In this document: positions 11,366 through 23,814 of the stretch, one piece after another
Numbering within the stretch: the stretch's first letter is position 1
How the letters are laid out: every line of letters starts with the position of its first letter
Origin: Aspidapion aeneum
Taxonomy: Eukaryota > Arthropoda > Insecta > Coleoptera > Brentidae
NCBI GenBank assembly: GCA_963576565.1
Contig: OY755038.1
Location: 142,080,558-142,144,557 of the forward strand
Reading direction: 5' to 3'
DNA length: 64,000 nt
Notes under the pieces: model-generated
Database searches by the model: none
What the model was told of the DNA's origin: nothing
Seen by the model: only the letters and a program-made list of their open reading frames with translations
Position numbers and translations under genes: made by a program

Positions 11366-13030
11366 TGACGATTACAATTACGACATTCTCTTACTGTAAC
11401 CCCTGCCTGACCACACGAATAGCACTGTTTGCCTCTAGGTAATGCGCACCCGATTGCCATGTGCCCTGTTTGGTTGCATCTATAACATACCACGTCCCTA
11501 TTCGCCCTACCAGGTCTAACACCTTGTGGTGGTTGTTCATCTCTGTCATTTACACTAGACTGACCTAACAGTTGCTGTCTATCTCTATCAGCCCTAACAG
11601 CAAAATTGCTTGCTGGCTGCTGCCTATTTCTGTCGAATCTATTAGCAGGATGATTTAAATTCTGTTGGTTTGATGTCCCAGCACCTGATATTGGAATTGC
11701 ATCAACCCCTGTTGAAAAATCGTCACTGTCGCTCTCTACGTCAACGTAGGCCAAGTCAGGTTCAATAGATTGGTTTTTCCTAGGTGTAAAATTCTCCTCT
11801 TCTAAACCATATCTCTGGTCTATTCTACGACACAGATCCTTTAAATGTGATAGGCTATTGACCTCAGTAGCAATTAACCCATTTTTATAGATGTCCGCGA
11901 TATTTCTGAAGACGATAGCTAATTTCGCCTCTTCGGAAACAGGACAGCCAAGTCTTTGGAAATATGTGTTCATGACAGCAATATAGGTCCCTATAGACTC
12001 TCCAGGGCCTTGTTTACGTTTTTGAATCTCCTTCAATAGCTTCTCGCCATATGAAGAAGGAAGATATTCTGCCATGAACCTCTGTTCCAGCTGTTCCCAC
12101 GTATGGACTTCTCTTCGAACATCTTTGTAAAAAGTATAAGCTGACTTTTCAAAAAGATCAATGCCCGAATTCAGTAAAACCTTTTTGCTGACTCCTCTCG
12201 CCTGACTTAACTCGTCCACTCTCTCAAAAAAATGCGGTGACGGAGATCGTACCCCTCTCGCCTGTAAACTTTATGTTCCACTTATGCGGAGGTACAGGTG
12301 CAACATGATATGAAGTACCAGGATCACTTGACATTGGTACTGGCGACGAACATGAAAATGGTCGTGACTGAGCAATTAGTGCTATGCTACTTTGGAGGGC
12401 AGCTAAACTCAAAGGAACGGTAGACGGTTGTTGATACTGAAAAGCTGTTGTACCGTAATTCTCAATCGGCATAGGGAGTGGTGCTTGTACTGATGTTTGA
12501 GTTGGGTTCGTTAGCACTTGCATTTGCAATGGAGCAATGACCGACGGTTGGTTTGTGGGCTGTTGAGCTGTTCTTTGTGTGCTCGAGAGCTGTGGTTGCG
12601 GGAAATGAGACTGGTTAGGTGTGTTGCCAGCATTTGTTGAGTGGTCTGAGCTTCGACTCGTTGATTGAGTTTCAGATGCTTCATCATCATCTGAGGTCAC
12701 GCCAACTCTTAATAAATCTGTTGCTTGGCTCTGCAACCTCCCAATCAAACTCAAGGTTTCCGCAACCAGTATGCCTTTGGTTTGACTTTCTTCAAAGTTA
12801 GACGGATTCATGTTATTTATCCTGGCCAACACGTGTTCCAACCTCACAGCGATTTTTCTAAACTCTCCCCCTTTACTCGTACCAGAGAACTTCTCTACCA
12901 GCGGTACCAGACTATCAAGCTTCTTCATGCAGCTAAAAGCATCTTGGCCAAATTTAAAGGGATACGGAGGGTACCTCATACTTGTATCAGTCTTTTCTCT
13001 TTGCTTAATCAGCATAAGCTGTTGTTTCAT
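11341..13030 (-). pseudogene. gag: Gypsy gag, split by a +1 at a T7 run
   Basis: This is the structural nucleocapsid precursor. The first frame (to 12224) has a Ser/Thr/Gln/Pro-rich middle. The second (12219-11341) holds the conserved retrotransposon gag helices (TWEQLEQRFMAEYLP region) and a C-terminal nucleic-acid-binding zone. The first zinc knuckle is intact: CYRCNQTGHMAIGC (CX2CX4HX4C). In the second, CYSCGQAGVTVREC, the histidine is replaced by valine. The two frames differ by one base at a run of seven T (A7 at 12226-12232 on the + strand), so gag is broken by a one-base gain, or the run is a sequencing error. The first ATG is at 13030; a GTG at 13039 is also in frame, and a stop lies just upstream. 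Gag overlaps pol by about 30 nt. Confidence 0.9.
11359..11365 (-). promoter_or_regulatory. -1 ribosomal frameshift heptamer GGGAAAC
   Basis: In the gag frame the - strand reads CAG GGA AAC, giving the canonical slippery heptamer G GGA AAC 15 nt before the gag stop codon (11341-11343). A -1 slip enters a frame that runs without a stop into the protease. Five nt downstream, CAGGC can pair with GCCTG about 27 nt later, with a smaller AGGT/ACCT stem inside; this is a plausible stimulatory structure at the usual distance. The motif and frames are seen directly; the function is inferred. Confidence 0.75.
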
Positions 13031-13039
13031 TTCTTCCAC

Positions 13040-16000
13040 CGATCCAATGGCTATGCCTCTCTCTCCATGTCAACTCATAGATCAACTCGTCCTTGACCAA
13101 GTACCTTATGTCAGACAACCGACTCACAGAAACAGCCATAGTGCCTTTTATATTCAAGCTTTAAACTTTAATTAAAACACAAAGTTCACTTTAAATTCAC
13201 CAGTGAAAATCACTATAAATTTTCTCACAAATGTAGAAAATATAAAACTTAAATACGGGCAGACGCGAACAAAACCGAAAAACACCGGAGCAGTAAGAAA
13301 ATAAAATTTATTTGCATTTAAAAATGTAATCATAATTTATGTTAAGTATTTGTACAACCAACTATGACGTCCAACCTTGCAGAGAGAAATAACTACTTAA
13401 ATCCTAAATTAGAATTAACAAGTAGCCATAAAAAAAAGTTTAAAAAAATAAAAGAGAGACAAGAGTTTTGGCAGTGTTTAGGTCTTATGTTTCACTCCTG
13501 CGTGAGTAAAACACAAAAAAAATAATTGCGCTTATCCTAGCTGAACTGGATTAAAAATTAAAGTTAAGTGATGTTTGTTTACCTCAGCAACCGAATAGGT
13601 AAATTTATCCCTAAATGGAACGTACAACAGACTACCTATAACAAAAATCCCAAAGCTGTTGTACACAGTTAACGCTAGGGTATACTCCTGCTATTGCAGA
13701 ACGGCTCCACTAATAAACTCCTCAAAAAAACCCAAATCGCCGTATACAATGATTTTTCTAAAAAGAATAAATCAAAACCCACTTTAACCTGCTTACCTAC
13801 TCTGAGTTTACACAAAACATGCATTGCTTAAGGTCACATTATCCCTTAATATATAAGTGAACGCAATAAACATCGGAACAGATGTTCATGTTATAGAAAT
13901 CGTAAAATATGCTCAATTAAAAAAAAATCCGCTCGCTGAAATTGCGTCGAATTAGACTAGTAAGGATGTTGTGTGTAATAAAAAAAATTTAAAGGAAATT
14001 TTAAAAAAATTACCGATAGTAATAAAAAAAAATTTATACAAATAACGTCTTGGTAGGACTGCAACTCTCTAATAATCGTTAACATGAAATTCCCAAAATT
14101 TAAACCAAAATTGAAGCGAAAGGTGTCCAAAAAAAATTAAAAAAAAATTTTTGGTGTCGACCACAGTAGTCCAATAGTCAAAAAAAATTAATTAGTGACT
14201 CACTAAAATTTTCAAAAATTACTCCACTCTGATAGGTGGTTTGGAGTAGGGAGAAGAAAAAAAAAATTTAAAACAAATGATGATAGGTTGTTAAAACGTG
14301 AGGGTTCGAAATAAAATTATATTTTAATTCAGAAAAAAAAAATTTAAATAAACTGGTAGAACCATTGTAGGGACAAGGTACTACTATGCACCAAGGAAAA
14401 AATTCCAACAAGAAAATCAAGTTTCCTTCCTTAAAAAAAATATTAAAAAGAAAAAATATTTAAAAAATATTTTCAAAAAAAAATGCAAAATGTTTAAGTG
14501 GGGTTGCAGCTCCTATTAGTGAACCTTAAAAAAAATTTAATAAAACCAGCACCAGAAAAATCTTATTCGAGTTGTCATGCAACAGTTTTTGTTCTTTTCC
14601 TTTAAAAAACAGTTGTCGATTTCCTTTCCTCTCCCAAAACTGTGAATGTGAAAAGTGAATGAGCTAGAAAAATTAATTTACTATACAAAAAAAAATATTG
14701 AAAATTAAATTTACTTAAGAATCATAAGGTATAAAAAAACCAATCAGTTTAGGAAAAGTTTTAAAAAAATGTTTATGTTACAAAAAAACAAACGATGTTA
14801 GTATATTTGTTTAAAATTATTACTAAAGGAAACAACCAACGTGAGTACTCATTTACTGTACCCCTATATTAATGTGAACCTAAGTCTTAAACTTTGCACT
14901 CAACCCCGTAAAGAATTATCCCGTGTGCCCTTTCAAAAAAACAAATATGGAAACAATTTCAAGGATCACCTATAAGAACGTTGTAAAACTAAATCTGCCT
15001 ACTCAAGTGTCTTTACACACAACATCTACTCAAAAAAAAAATTTACTGCTTAATGCATTCTCAGATCTTTATTCCTGGTGTTCACGAGATCTAAAATTAA
15101 GTTGGGCCCTTTCCACAACTATCAGTCAAAGCAAAACTACCAAATGTCCAAGGGCTAATGAGACCCTATCACCAACAAATGATATTTTGAAATGAAACAG
15201 TTGGGAATAATCCTGCGTAAAAACCCAGAAAACAAAAATCAAGAAGCCAAAACTATTACATTAATTTTAAAAGAGCATAATAAAACTCCCGGCCCCAATT
15301 AAACTTTTGTTATCTCAACAAAACTCGGCCTAAAACCAAAAACTTTTTATTAGACATTTCCCCTATTCCCTAAGTATAATGTCAATAAAACCCAAAAACT
15401 TGTGATTTCCATTCCAATCCCATCTGGACCATATATATTTTTTAAACGGTCAAACACCCACAGGCGAAACAATATCTTATTTCAAAGAAAGGGTGAAGAT
15501 ATTTTGAAGCACCCTGTGAAAATAGGACACTATTATGGAAAATTGTTCAGATCAGTGTTCTTACTACTTTTTAACCTAAATATATCTAGTTCCCTCATGT
15601 GCATGTTACTATTTTAATTCCTATCATAGCTAAACAGATCACAAAAATTGTCTTTCTCCGCGAATCTGCAAGGTCCTGGAAAATGCGAGATTCAGCCTGT
15701 AGGCCAAATTTGGATGTATTTTAATTTAGCGAAAACCGAAGTTGCGAAATCCTAAAAAGATTAGCAGGAAGTCCTCGTTCCTCGATTTCTACACTCCGAA
15801 CCAAACATTTCTTCCATTTCCACCCAGCTCGCGGGAGGAAAACCCCTAATTATTGCAATACGAAAGGTACTACTATCATATTATGCATAACAAAAAAAAA
15901 TATATGCCCTCATCATTGTTTAGTCACATCAAAGAAAACCTATTGTTTTTAAATTTATTCTTAGGTTGTAATCTTTTTACTTAAAAATCAATCATCTTAA

Positions 16001-18410
16001 ATTTATTGTTTAACCTGAACACTTTCCCATTTATTCCACAAAAGTGTATTGTAATTTAAAAATTTGCTTCATTATTTGAGGTCACCAGTATGAAACTATT
16101 TTAAAATTTAAAAAAAATGAAATAAAAAAAAAATATTTTCCGATTGTCCACAACTTCCAAGTTTTCATCCCTAAATACCTAGGTACTTTCTTAGTCTAAC
16201 ACCATCCATCGTTATCCAACATAACGCTTTAATTTTAGAAGCAACAAAACGAAGATTAAGTGAAAAGCTAAGCAAGTAGGTTGGAAGTTGCTTTACAATG
16301 GGCGCAGATGTAAGGCCCCTTTAAGTACACGCCACTGTCCTGAAATGCAAACTAACAACAAAAAAAAACTGAAGACTAGCATATCTGCCGTCAAACAACA
16401 TTTGGCATGAAATTAAAATAATTTCATCTCATACCAGTATCCTCCAAAAACAAAACGTTTTTTTTTTCTATAAGACCCAAACACTTAACCAATAAATCTT
16501 GTTATTTAAAATTATGTTTTGGAAGTAAAAAGATTTATTTATTCCTGCCTGATCAACTAAGACAAAAAAAGTTCACCTTTTTGTAACTCAAGAAATTCCT
16601 GTTTGGTCCCCCAAAAAAATATAACCTGTCTGGTCACCCTTTAAAACTACGACCACTATACAAACCGTTTTGACCAAAACAAGAATTCGAGAAGTTATGT
16701 TAACAGAAAGGAAATAATCTTTTGCGAAAAATTAAATTATTTAAAAAAAAGAAGCAAAATTTGGAAATATTTTTACCAATTACCACCGCCTAGCATTTAT
16801 ATTTAGTTGAAAGTCTCTCTTAAATTCACTGACCAATTTCACGGCCTCACAATGACATTACTTAAAAAAATTACTGAACTTTACAAATGAACTAAAAAAA
16901 AAATCAAAAAAAACTTATATCTATATCTGTCTCAGCTAAACATTTCTTTTGTGGTATTATATCTAGTTGGGCTTCAAATTCATTTTCCCTGTATTCAATC
17001 CGGAGCAGGCAAAACTTCTCAAGGCTCAAACATAAATGTTTGCTCTCCAATGGCCATGACCAAGCTATGACCTGAACGCAGAAAAAAAATACAGAAAAAA
17101 AAATAATTGTGAACCAGAAAACTTTAATTGGTAGAAATACCCGTAGGTCATTTTTAAAAAAAATGCACTCCAAAGCCCAACGCTGTATTTTCTACCAAAA
17201 AAAATTGACCAGTCACAAAAACACAACTAGACAACTAAACTGGCAACCAAAGACCTAAAAAAAACTGCTCCAAAAAAAAAATACCTCAAAAAAAAATGTT
17301 AACTGGACCTCTGGCGTTGATCTTCAGCCAATATGTCGCTCTAGGGTTTTAGCCTTGTGTTTCCTAACTTCCCGAGCCGACACTAGTAGTAGTACCCTCC
17401 TCTGACCCGATGTAACTGAGTGACGTAAGGTCTTAATTGTCATCCAACAGTTACCTCCAAAAAAAACAAGAAAAGAAAATGACAAAGCAAAATAAACTCA
17501 TTTTCCTTTTCTTTCATTACTAATTAATACTTTCAACTAAACAAAGCTACCAGCTGTTAAGCTATATTTACTTTAAAACAACTCAGCCAAGAAAAATTTG
17601 TGTGAAACCCTGTAAAAATATTCCAAATACCAAGTGGTGATATCCCACAAAAAAAAATTAAAATCACCAAAAAAATAACTTGTTGACCCAAATAAATTGA
17701 CTGTACTAAATACTAAAAAATAATCTGTGAACCAATTTCTATCTTATCACAAGCAGGAAATAATAAAATATAAATATATGAACCTGCAGGAAAAAAAATT
17801 GTTAGAAAAAAACACAGTACCTATGTCATATATTTAAACCTAAAAAGACTATGTCTGGAGGTCCATCCACCTATAGATCAACAAAAAAAATTGAAGTAAA
17901 TTTACATTGTTGTATTTATTTTTCTTAAAAAATTAAAATGTGTTTTTCCTACAAAAACTTTAAAGAATTAAGAACATGATTCGGACGCTGTTGAATAAAA
18001 ACTCCTATGTTTTTTTTTATCCACTTATTCTTCCTTAATAAATAAAAATGAATATTTTATTTTCCAAGAAAAAAACTTGTGAAGATAAGCTAACAAAAAC
18101 TATGAGGATCAACAGAGCAACAACGAATTTCAAATTAACGCTTAAATATTAAAATATTATAAAAAAAAATATTTAAAAAGTGTTTTTTCAAAAAAAAAAC
18201 CAATGATGATGGAAAATCCTGTTTTATAGTAAAAAAATTATTGGGTGTCAAAAAAACACCGACAGCCACTGAAAGCTTTTAACCTGGCTTTGGCTGTAAC
18301 ACAGAAAAAACAAAAAAAAATAAAAAAAAAATCAAAAAACTTTTTTTCCTTTTTCCAAATTTAAAAAATAAAATAAAAAAATTACATCAGATGTTAAAAA
18401 AACTAGCCAA
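13040..18410 (-). other. 5.4 kb untranslated leader of the Gypsy element
   Basis: Between the PBS and gag there are about 5.4 kb without any convincing ORF. The + strand is strikingly A-rich, with dozens of A6-A9 runs, so the sense (-) strand is T-rich. Short frames at 14923-15195, 15402-15617 (+) and 16904-17173 (-) show no recognisable motif. No nested element with clear TIRs was found. Gypsy leaders are usually a few hundred bp. Confidence 0.7.
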
Positions 18411-18428
18411 AACACACGTAGGGCGCCA
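18411..18428 (-). other. Primer-binding site (tRNA-Lys type)
   Basis: In element orientation, the 5' LTR end is followed by AAT and then TGGCGCCCTACGTGTGTT. The first 8 nt and the ACGTG block match the 3' end of tRNA-Lys(CUU) as known for insects, with mismatches in between. Confidence 0.7.
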
Positions 18429-18431
18429 ATT

Positions 18432-21400
18432 TGTGGCCTTAAAAAAAAGTTGTGTGACATTTGTGGCAGCTTAAAGACGTCGCCGCCATTTTGTGACACT
18501 GAAACCCACTGAATAATTAAACAAATATCTGGAAGCAGAACTGTATTTTCCAGCTAGGTAAAACATTGATATGCCCGGTAACTTTTATACAGTGGAGAAG
18601 GGGGGGTTCAGAAATAAGAAACTTTTAAGTGCGCCACATTATTTAATACCAATGTTTTACAAAGAAGATCTTAAATAAAATACAGTTCAACCCAAACGTT
18701 GCAGCCAAACAATGAAATTCTACTTACTTCCGAGGCTTCCAGAGTATTTGTGTAATTAAGAATAACCAAAAAAAATAAACAGAATAAAATTCTAAAAGAT
18801 TGAATTGAGATGACAAAACTAGAAGCACTTTACAGGTAGATGGACTCCTTTAACAGGTCATAGTTATCTACATCTGAATCAGCAGTGTGAGACTCAGTTG
18901 TATAAATGATGGTTAAAAATAAGATATACTTCCAAAATTATTCTGTCATAGGGGAGATCCGGACCAAATATCTGCTGTCATCATTCTATGTTGGGTAGAA
19001 TGAGACAGACAGCAACCCAGTCCGAGATCCACCCCATGAGGTAAAAATGTGTAAAGAAACCGTTAAAACATGTAATCTCATCTCTCTTTTGTCTCCGCAA
19101 AGTTGGTCATTGGGTTGTACAAATAACACAAGAAAAATTAGTTCATCTTGTTTATTTTAAAAGGTAAAACTGGAGTATTACCAAAAACATGAAATAGAAA
19201 AAAAATTAATGAAATGTAGTGGAACAAGTCAGGGCCTAAGTAGCAAGACAATCCAAATTTCACAAGAGAAATTGTCTTAAATAAATGAAATGAAGGAAAA
19301 CTTAGTAAATACACCGCAAAATTGTGGTTATGACGTCATACCGTTACCTTGCGTTTACAAGAAGTGTTAAAATTAAGCTGTGCAAAATTATATAGGGAAA
19401 GATCACTTCTAAATTATATTGTGAAAGTTATATATGAGAAAAAAATTATAGTTAAGGCTTGCTCCTACCTTGGTCCTTGATTATATTGTTAAAATAAAAA
19501 AAGTGTTTTATTTTGTAAACCTGGATGTGTTGTACCAGACATCTTCTGCTACTCCAGGTCCCGTTCTGCTCGCGCCTTCCCTAGTGCCCGCTTAGCACAT
19601 CACGCTAGGGCCACACTGGTTGTGGAAAATGTTGCTGATTCTTTGCCCGAGCGTAGAAAGGTTGTGGGATGCTTGCCCGAGCGTAGAAAGGTTGTGGGAT
19701 GCTTGCCCGAGCGTAGAACCCTGTGGAAAATGAAATGTTTCAGTTTCCTGGAGAACCCCATGTCGACTCGATAAAATACAGCAGATTTAAACAGATGAAC
19801 TAAAATAACCCTACGTACCTTTCCCAGGGTTAGAACTGGCTCGTCCGGCTTCCCACCAGCGTCCAGCACCGCTGCCGATGGAATGGACAGGGCTGTAGAC
19901 AAAGGAGAAAAACAATATATAGTTTTTATCCAACACGTGGTTAAAAGAAAAATATAAAAACGCCAAAAATTCCCCACGTCTGTTGTCAAAAAAAGTACAT
20001 TTCACACGAAAAATAACTACAATTCGGGAGGCAAATATTATCTTGAAGAGTACTCAAATAAAAAAAAATGAAAAAAAATAAAATCGAACTTACCGCTGCT
20101 CTTTCCGTACAAAATGGCGTAGGCCGACTTAAAATTCCCCTCAAAAGGGTGCGAGCGTCACTCCAGATTACGCCTAGACACGACGGACTCACTTGTACAG
20201 TCTCTGGGACTGAACCTGCAGTTTTTTGCAGTGCCACTAACCAAAACAATGGCGATCCCAGAGCCTGCTGCCGACCCAGCCAAAATTCGTTAGCAAAGAG
20301 AGACAAAGCACTTCGTCGAGAATACCAGAATAATGAAGTCGCCGGAAACCGTTTTGTAAATTTGGTGGGGAGTGGGGACGGTAAAACGCAATAGTACCAA
20401 CCTAATCTTCCCGGTTAAATTCAAATAAAGGATGCGAACCTATTTATAAAAAACTTTTTTGCCAAAAATAAATCTCTACCTTCAGTGGCAAGACTGGAAG
20501 AAAAAACCCGGGGTTTTCAAAGTAACCAATAAGGAGATACAGCAATAGTTCTATACAGGTATATAGGGGCAGCACCGACCACCTTGAGGTGTTGTCGGAT
20601 CTATTTCCACGGTTGAAATTTTTATAACAAGGACGTCGAGACACCCTCCATACATTTGACCGAACATTTGCCTACCGGACCCCCACCAACATATCAAGTA
20701 GAAGAAGAATAACCCGACGGACTAGAAGAAGCTCAGCATTGAAACCATCAACTGTAAAATCAATTACTGGAGATCAGGGCATGCAGCAAACCCAGGAATA
20801 TTCGAACACTCAACCAATTCCCACATGAGTAAAGCTATACTAAGTGTAGAATTCAGTTGTATTTTAGCTACAGTTTCAGTCACAAGTTTCCTTTGCTCTT
20901 TATATATGTTTTCTCTAAGATTCATATGGTTTGACGCCATTCTTGTAAAACATTTCTACTGTAATAAAGTTGTTTCTGAACCTGAACCCAAAAATACACA
21001 CTGAACTACTGCTAAGAAGCTCGGCACAAGAGTGTTCAGATCTTAACTCACACGATTTCGTTTATTCTTTTAGCCTTGGTTTTTATCCCTCGTCTATCTC
21101 CCATTTACAAAAGTGCATAACTCGTATTTATTTTATCCTTTCCCTATCAAATTAATAAAGATATCAAAGTGGCGGAGCCTCGGTTGTTCCTGGTCAAACC
21201 GTGGACCTAAATATGTTTTCGTGCTGTCACAACTAGCTATGAGGTTCGGATTGTCCCAATATCCTCGAAAATAAACGTAAGGGAATGAAATGTTCATCCA
21301 AATGTTTCCTTCCTGTTACTAAAACCATTTGTGATGCGGCAACGCCGCCATTCCCCAGCATAACAGCTGTTTAACTTTATGTACGTCAAGTAAACGACGA

Positions 21401-21687
21401 AACTGCAGAAATAAACAAAACAACCAAAAGTTTTATGTGATTTTCCCGAAACCTGTGATCTTAAATTCCAATTACGATGTCCAGATAATGCGATGTGCGT
21501 AGTGTCCACAGTAATTCGATGGAATGCCTCCTTTTAAGGTAACTTCCTAGACACTATATAACCTCCAAACCCATCTCTATAAAATACCCTTACCTTGTGT
21601 ACAGAAAGACGAATCAAAGAGCCTTGACCATTTACCCAAATAAACAAATATGTAACGTTGTCCCAAACGTAAAAATGACACGTTACA
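18432..21687 (-). repeat. 5' LTR of the Gypsy element (3256 bp)
   Basis: Near-identical partner of 4907-8161. Differences seen by eye include positions near 18754, 18883, 19612, 19769, 20024, 20459 and 21411-21412. Being the upstream LTR, it should carry the active promoter. Confidence 0.9.
20560..20565 (-). promoter_or_regulatory. Candidate TATA box in the 5' LTR
   Basis: The - strand reads CCCCTATATACC here, the best TATA-like site in the GC-richer part of the LTR. This would put U3 at about 1.1 kb and R-U5 at about 2.1 kb. Assigned on motif only. Confidence 0.35.
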
Positions 21688-22625
21688 AACACAGCAGCCA
21701 ACCTGTGGACAAAACCCCATGGTCAGTCAAAATCCAGATTAGAGTTTCTAAGATTACTTAAATAGCCTTCTGTAATTTAGGGGTATTTTCAGTAACAACT
21801 TATAACTTTACAAACCGCCAAAAGTTATAACTTCAAGATCCAAAACACGGAGGTTAGGCCAGTTATTTTAAAAAAAATAATATTTTTTTTTAACCCCTTT
21901 AAAAATTTAAGGGGCTTCCGACAACAACTTTTAACTTTAGAAACTGCCTAAAGTTATAACTCCGAGTTCCAAAACCCGATGATTATTTTCTAAGATTTAA
22001 TCTATTTTTCCAATAATTCAAGGGTACTTAAAAAAAACTTTATAACTTTGGAACCCATCGAAAGTTATAATGCAGCAGCCATCAAGCCTCTGAAGAAAGA
22101 AACCGGTAATCAGTCAACTTATAAGTTTGAAAATCGCCAAAACTTATAACTCAGCAGCCATGAATCCTCTGGAGAAAAAAAACCGGTGATCAATCAACTT
22201 GTAACTTTGGAAACCGCCAAACGTTATAACTTAGCAGTCAACCTGTAGAAAATATCTGATGGTCAGTCAAAATCCAGACTCGGAGATAATATTACTTAAA
22301 TCCTTTCTGTAATCCCGGGGTATTTCCGGCAACAACTTATCACTTTGGAAATCGCCAAAAGTTATAACTTCTAGATCCAAAATATGATGGTCACTATAAA
22401 TACAGTACTTCCGATGCTTCAGTAAACAACTTATAACTTTGGAATCCACCAAAAGTTATAATGTAGCAGGCACCCTGTAGAAAAATCCGATGGTCAGTCA
22501 ATATCCAGATTAGAGTTGCTAAAATTACTTAAATCCCTTCTGTAATTCGGGGGTATTTCCGGAAAAAAAAAACTTATAACTTTGGAAACCGTCAAAAGTT
22601 AGAACTCCGAGATCCAAAACCCGAT
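21688..22625. repeat. Palindromic three-part satellite, right block
   Basis: This continues the array of 4255-4865. It resumes with CAGCAGCCAACCTGTGG, the spacer that normally follows a core, so only the Gypsy element separates the blocks. It contains nine or so cores. Some are diverged, including one short insertion of a different AT-rich piece near 22390. Confidence 0.8.
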
Positions 22626-23799
22626 GGTCCGGGTACCACCCCTCACGAAAAATTGAATTTGAAGCAAATTACGCACTCAACCTGGTCAATTAGTACCGCA
22701 AACTCACTCCAAAACTATTCTAAAGTTACCGAGTCTACTTCGAATAACTCAACTTGATGAATTTTGACGTAGCGTCAGTAGCACCATAAGCCCGTTCGCA
22801 AACTCCGACTTAACCTCAAGGCAGTACCATCCGCATGAGCACTACCACATACACAGTCCAAGGCTATTCCTTCAAGTTGTGTGTTCCTTCGAAAGCCCAA
22901 CTTGATGTACTTTGAAGTACCGTCAGTAGCAAACTCGTTCGCAAACTCCGATTTAACCTTAAGGCAGAACTATCCGCATGAACAATAAAGTAGATCTAAC
23001 CAGTACACTTTCCGAACAGCCGAACAGCTCTTTTCAGAGCTTAAGGGTGTTGTAAATTACAATGTATACAATTGAGGAAACCACCATACTGGCTCCGAAG
23101 GAGGTAAAACAAATGGAAATGACCGACTTTGTAACCGCTGTCGCCAGTATCCCATTAGAAAATTTTAACAATTTGTTATGGAAAATTGTTACTCAGATCC
23201 GATCCAAAGTGATCTAGGTCTAGTGAGTAATGTTCTGCCAACCCCTACTAAATTTAGGGGCACTACAGACCGTGTAGTAGGTTTACCTTGAAGAAACCGT
23301 TACAACAACCTAAAATAACTCGCCGATAAAAATACCACCGCTAGACACAACTTCTTTAGTCGAGGAAAATGGTGCATTTTAAAAACCGAAGCTACAATAC
23401 CAAAAGATGTTTAGCATTGGAGTTTCTGTAAACCAACATTTGGGTTCTAAGGAAAGCGCAGGAGGTTAAGGGTGCTTCGTATGGTTAGTAATCTGCTCCC
23501 TTGGTGTTTATCAAGGTTCCGCATTTTCAACCCTTGTATAGGGGTGTTCCGTAAAACCACTCAACTTTGGGTGCCGGCCCAAAGTTGTACCGAAATCTGA
23601 ACAGCATTGGAGGACCGTCAAGACTATTAAGAGCATTAAGAGGCACTAGCGATGGGTATGATCAGAGAGAAATGCAGGTTTTGCTTTTTTTATTTTGTTT
23701 AATTTAGTTTGTGTTATTTTGTAAATCGTTTGTAAGGTTAAAAAAAAAGAAAAAAAGAAAGGTAGTCATTAAGTTTATTTTTTTTTCCTTTTTTTTGCC
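22626..23799. other. Unassigned region with a diverged duplication
   Basis: Two diverged direct copies of about 95 bp lie at 22751-22845 and 22898-22990, sharing CGTTCGCAAACTCCGA, GGCAG and ATCCGCATGA blocks. The region ends at a polypurine tract, so it may be the 3' internal end of the element whose LTR follows. No gag, pol or env motif is seen. Confidence 0.4.
23062..23217 (+). CDS. Small hypothetical ORF, 51 codons
   Basis: An ATG-initiated frame within the unassigned region. The product is balanced in composition, starts MYTIEETTILAPKE and contains PLENFNNLLWK. It resembles nothing I recognise. It could be a short element-encoded peptide, an exon, or chance. Confidence 0.2.
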   Translation: MYTIEETTILAPKEVKQMEMTDFVTAVASIPLENFNNLLWKIVTQIRSKVI

Positions 23800-23814
23800 G
23801 AAGTAGGTGGGGAA
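23800..23814 (+). other. Polypurine tract before an LTR
   Basis: GAAGTAGGTGGGGAA directly precedes TGTAACGAAG, the typical PPT/LTR junction on the + strand. Confidence 0.5.

Larger units (their letters stand above)
4866..21687 (-). mobile_element. Complete Ty3/Gypsy retrotransposon with giant LTRs
   Basis: The element reads on the - strand: 5' LTR 21687-18432, PBS 18428-18411, a leader of about 5.4 kb, gag, pol, PPT, and 3' LTR 8161-4907, plus an odd 41-bp extension to 4866. The LTRs begin TGTAAC and end GCCACA in element orientation. By eye they differ at about seven substitutions and one indel in about 3.26 kb, so the insertion is recent. Flanking AACT (left) and AACA (right) are a near-match target duplication. 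The satellite continues in phase across the insertion. Both gag and pol carry one disabling change, so this copy looks non-functional, unless these are assembly errors. There is no env: pol ends 39 bp from the 3' LTR. Confidence 0.9.

Noticed and set aside
12619..13175. + strand frames of 60-123 codons
   Set aside because: Antisense shadows of gag.
19600..19989. 129-codon frame in the 5' LTR with repeated LRSGKHPTTF
   Set aside because: It arises from the 30-bp tandem repeat and is broken in the partner LTR by single-base changes.
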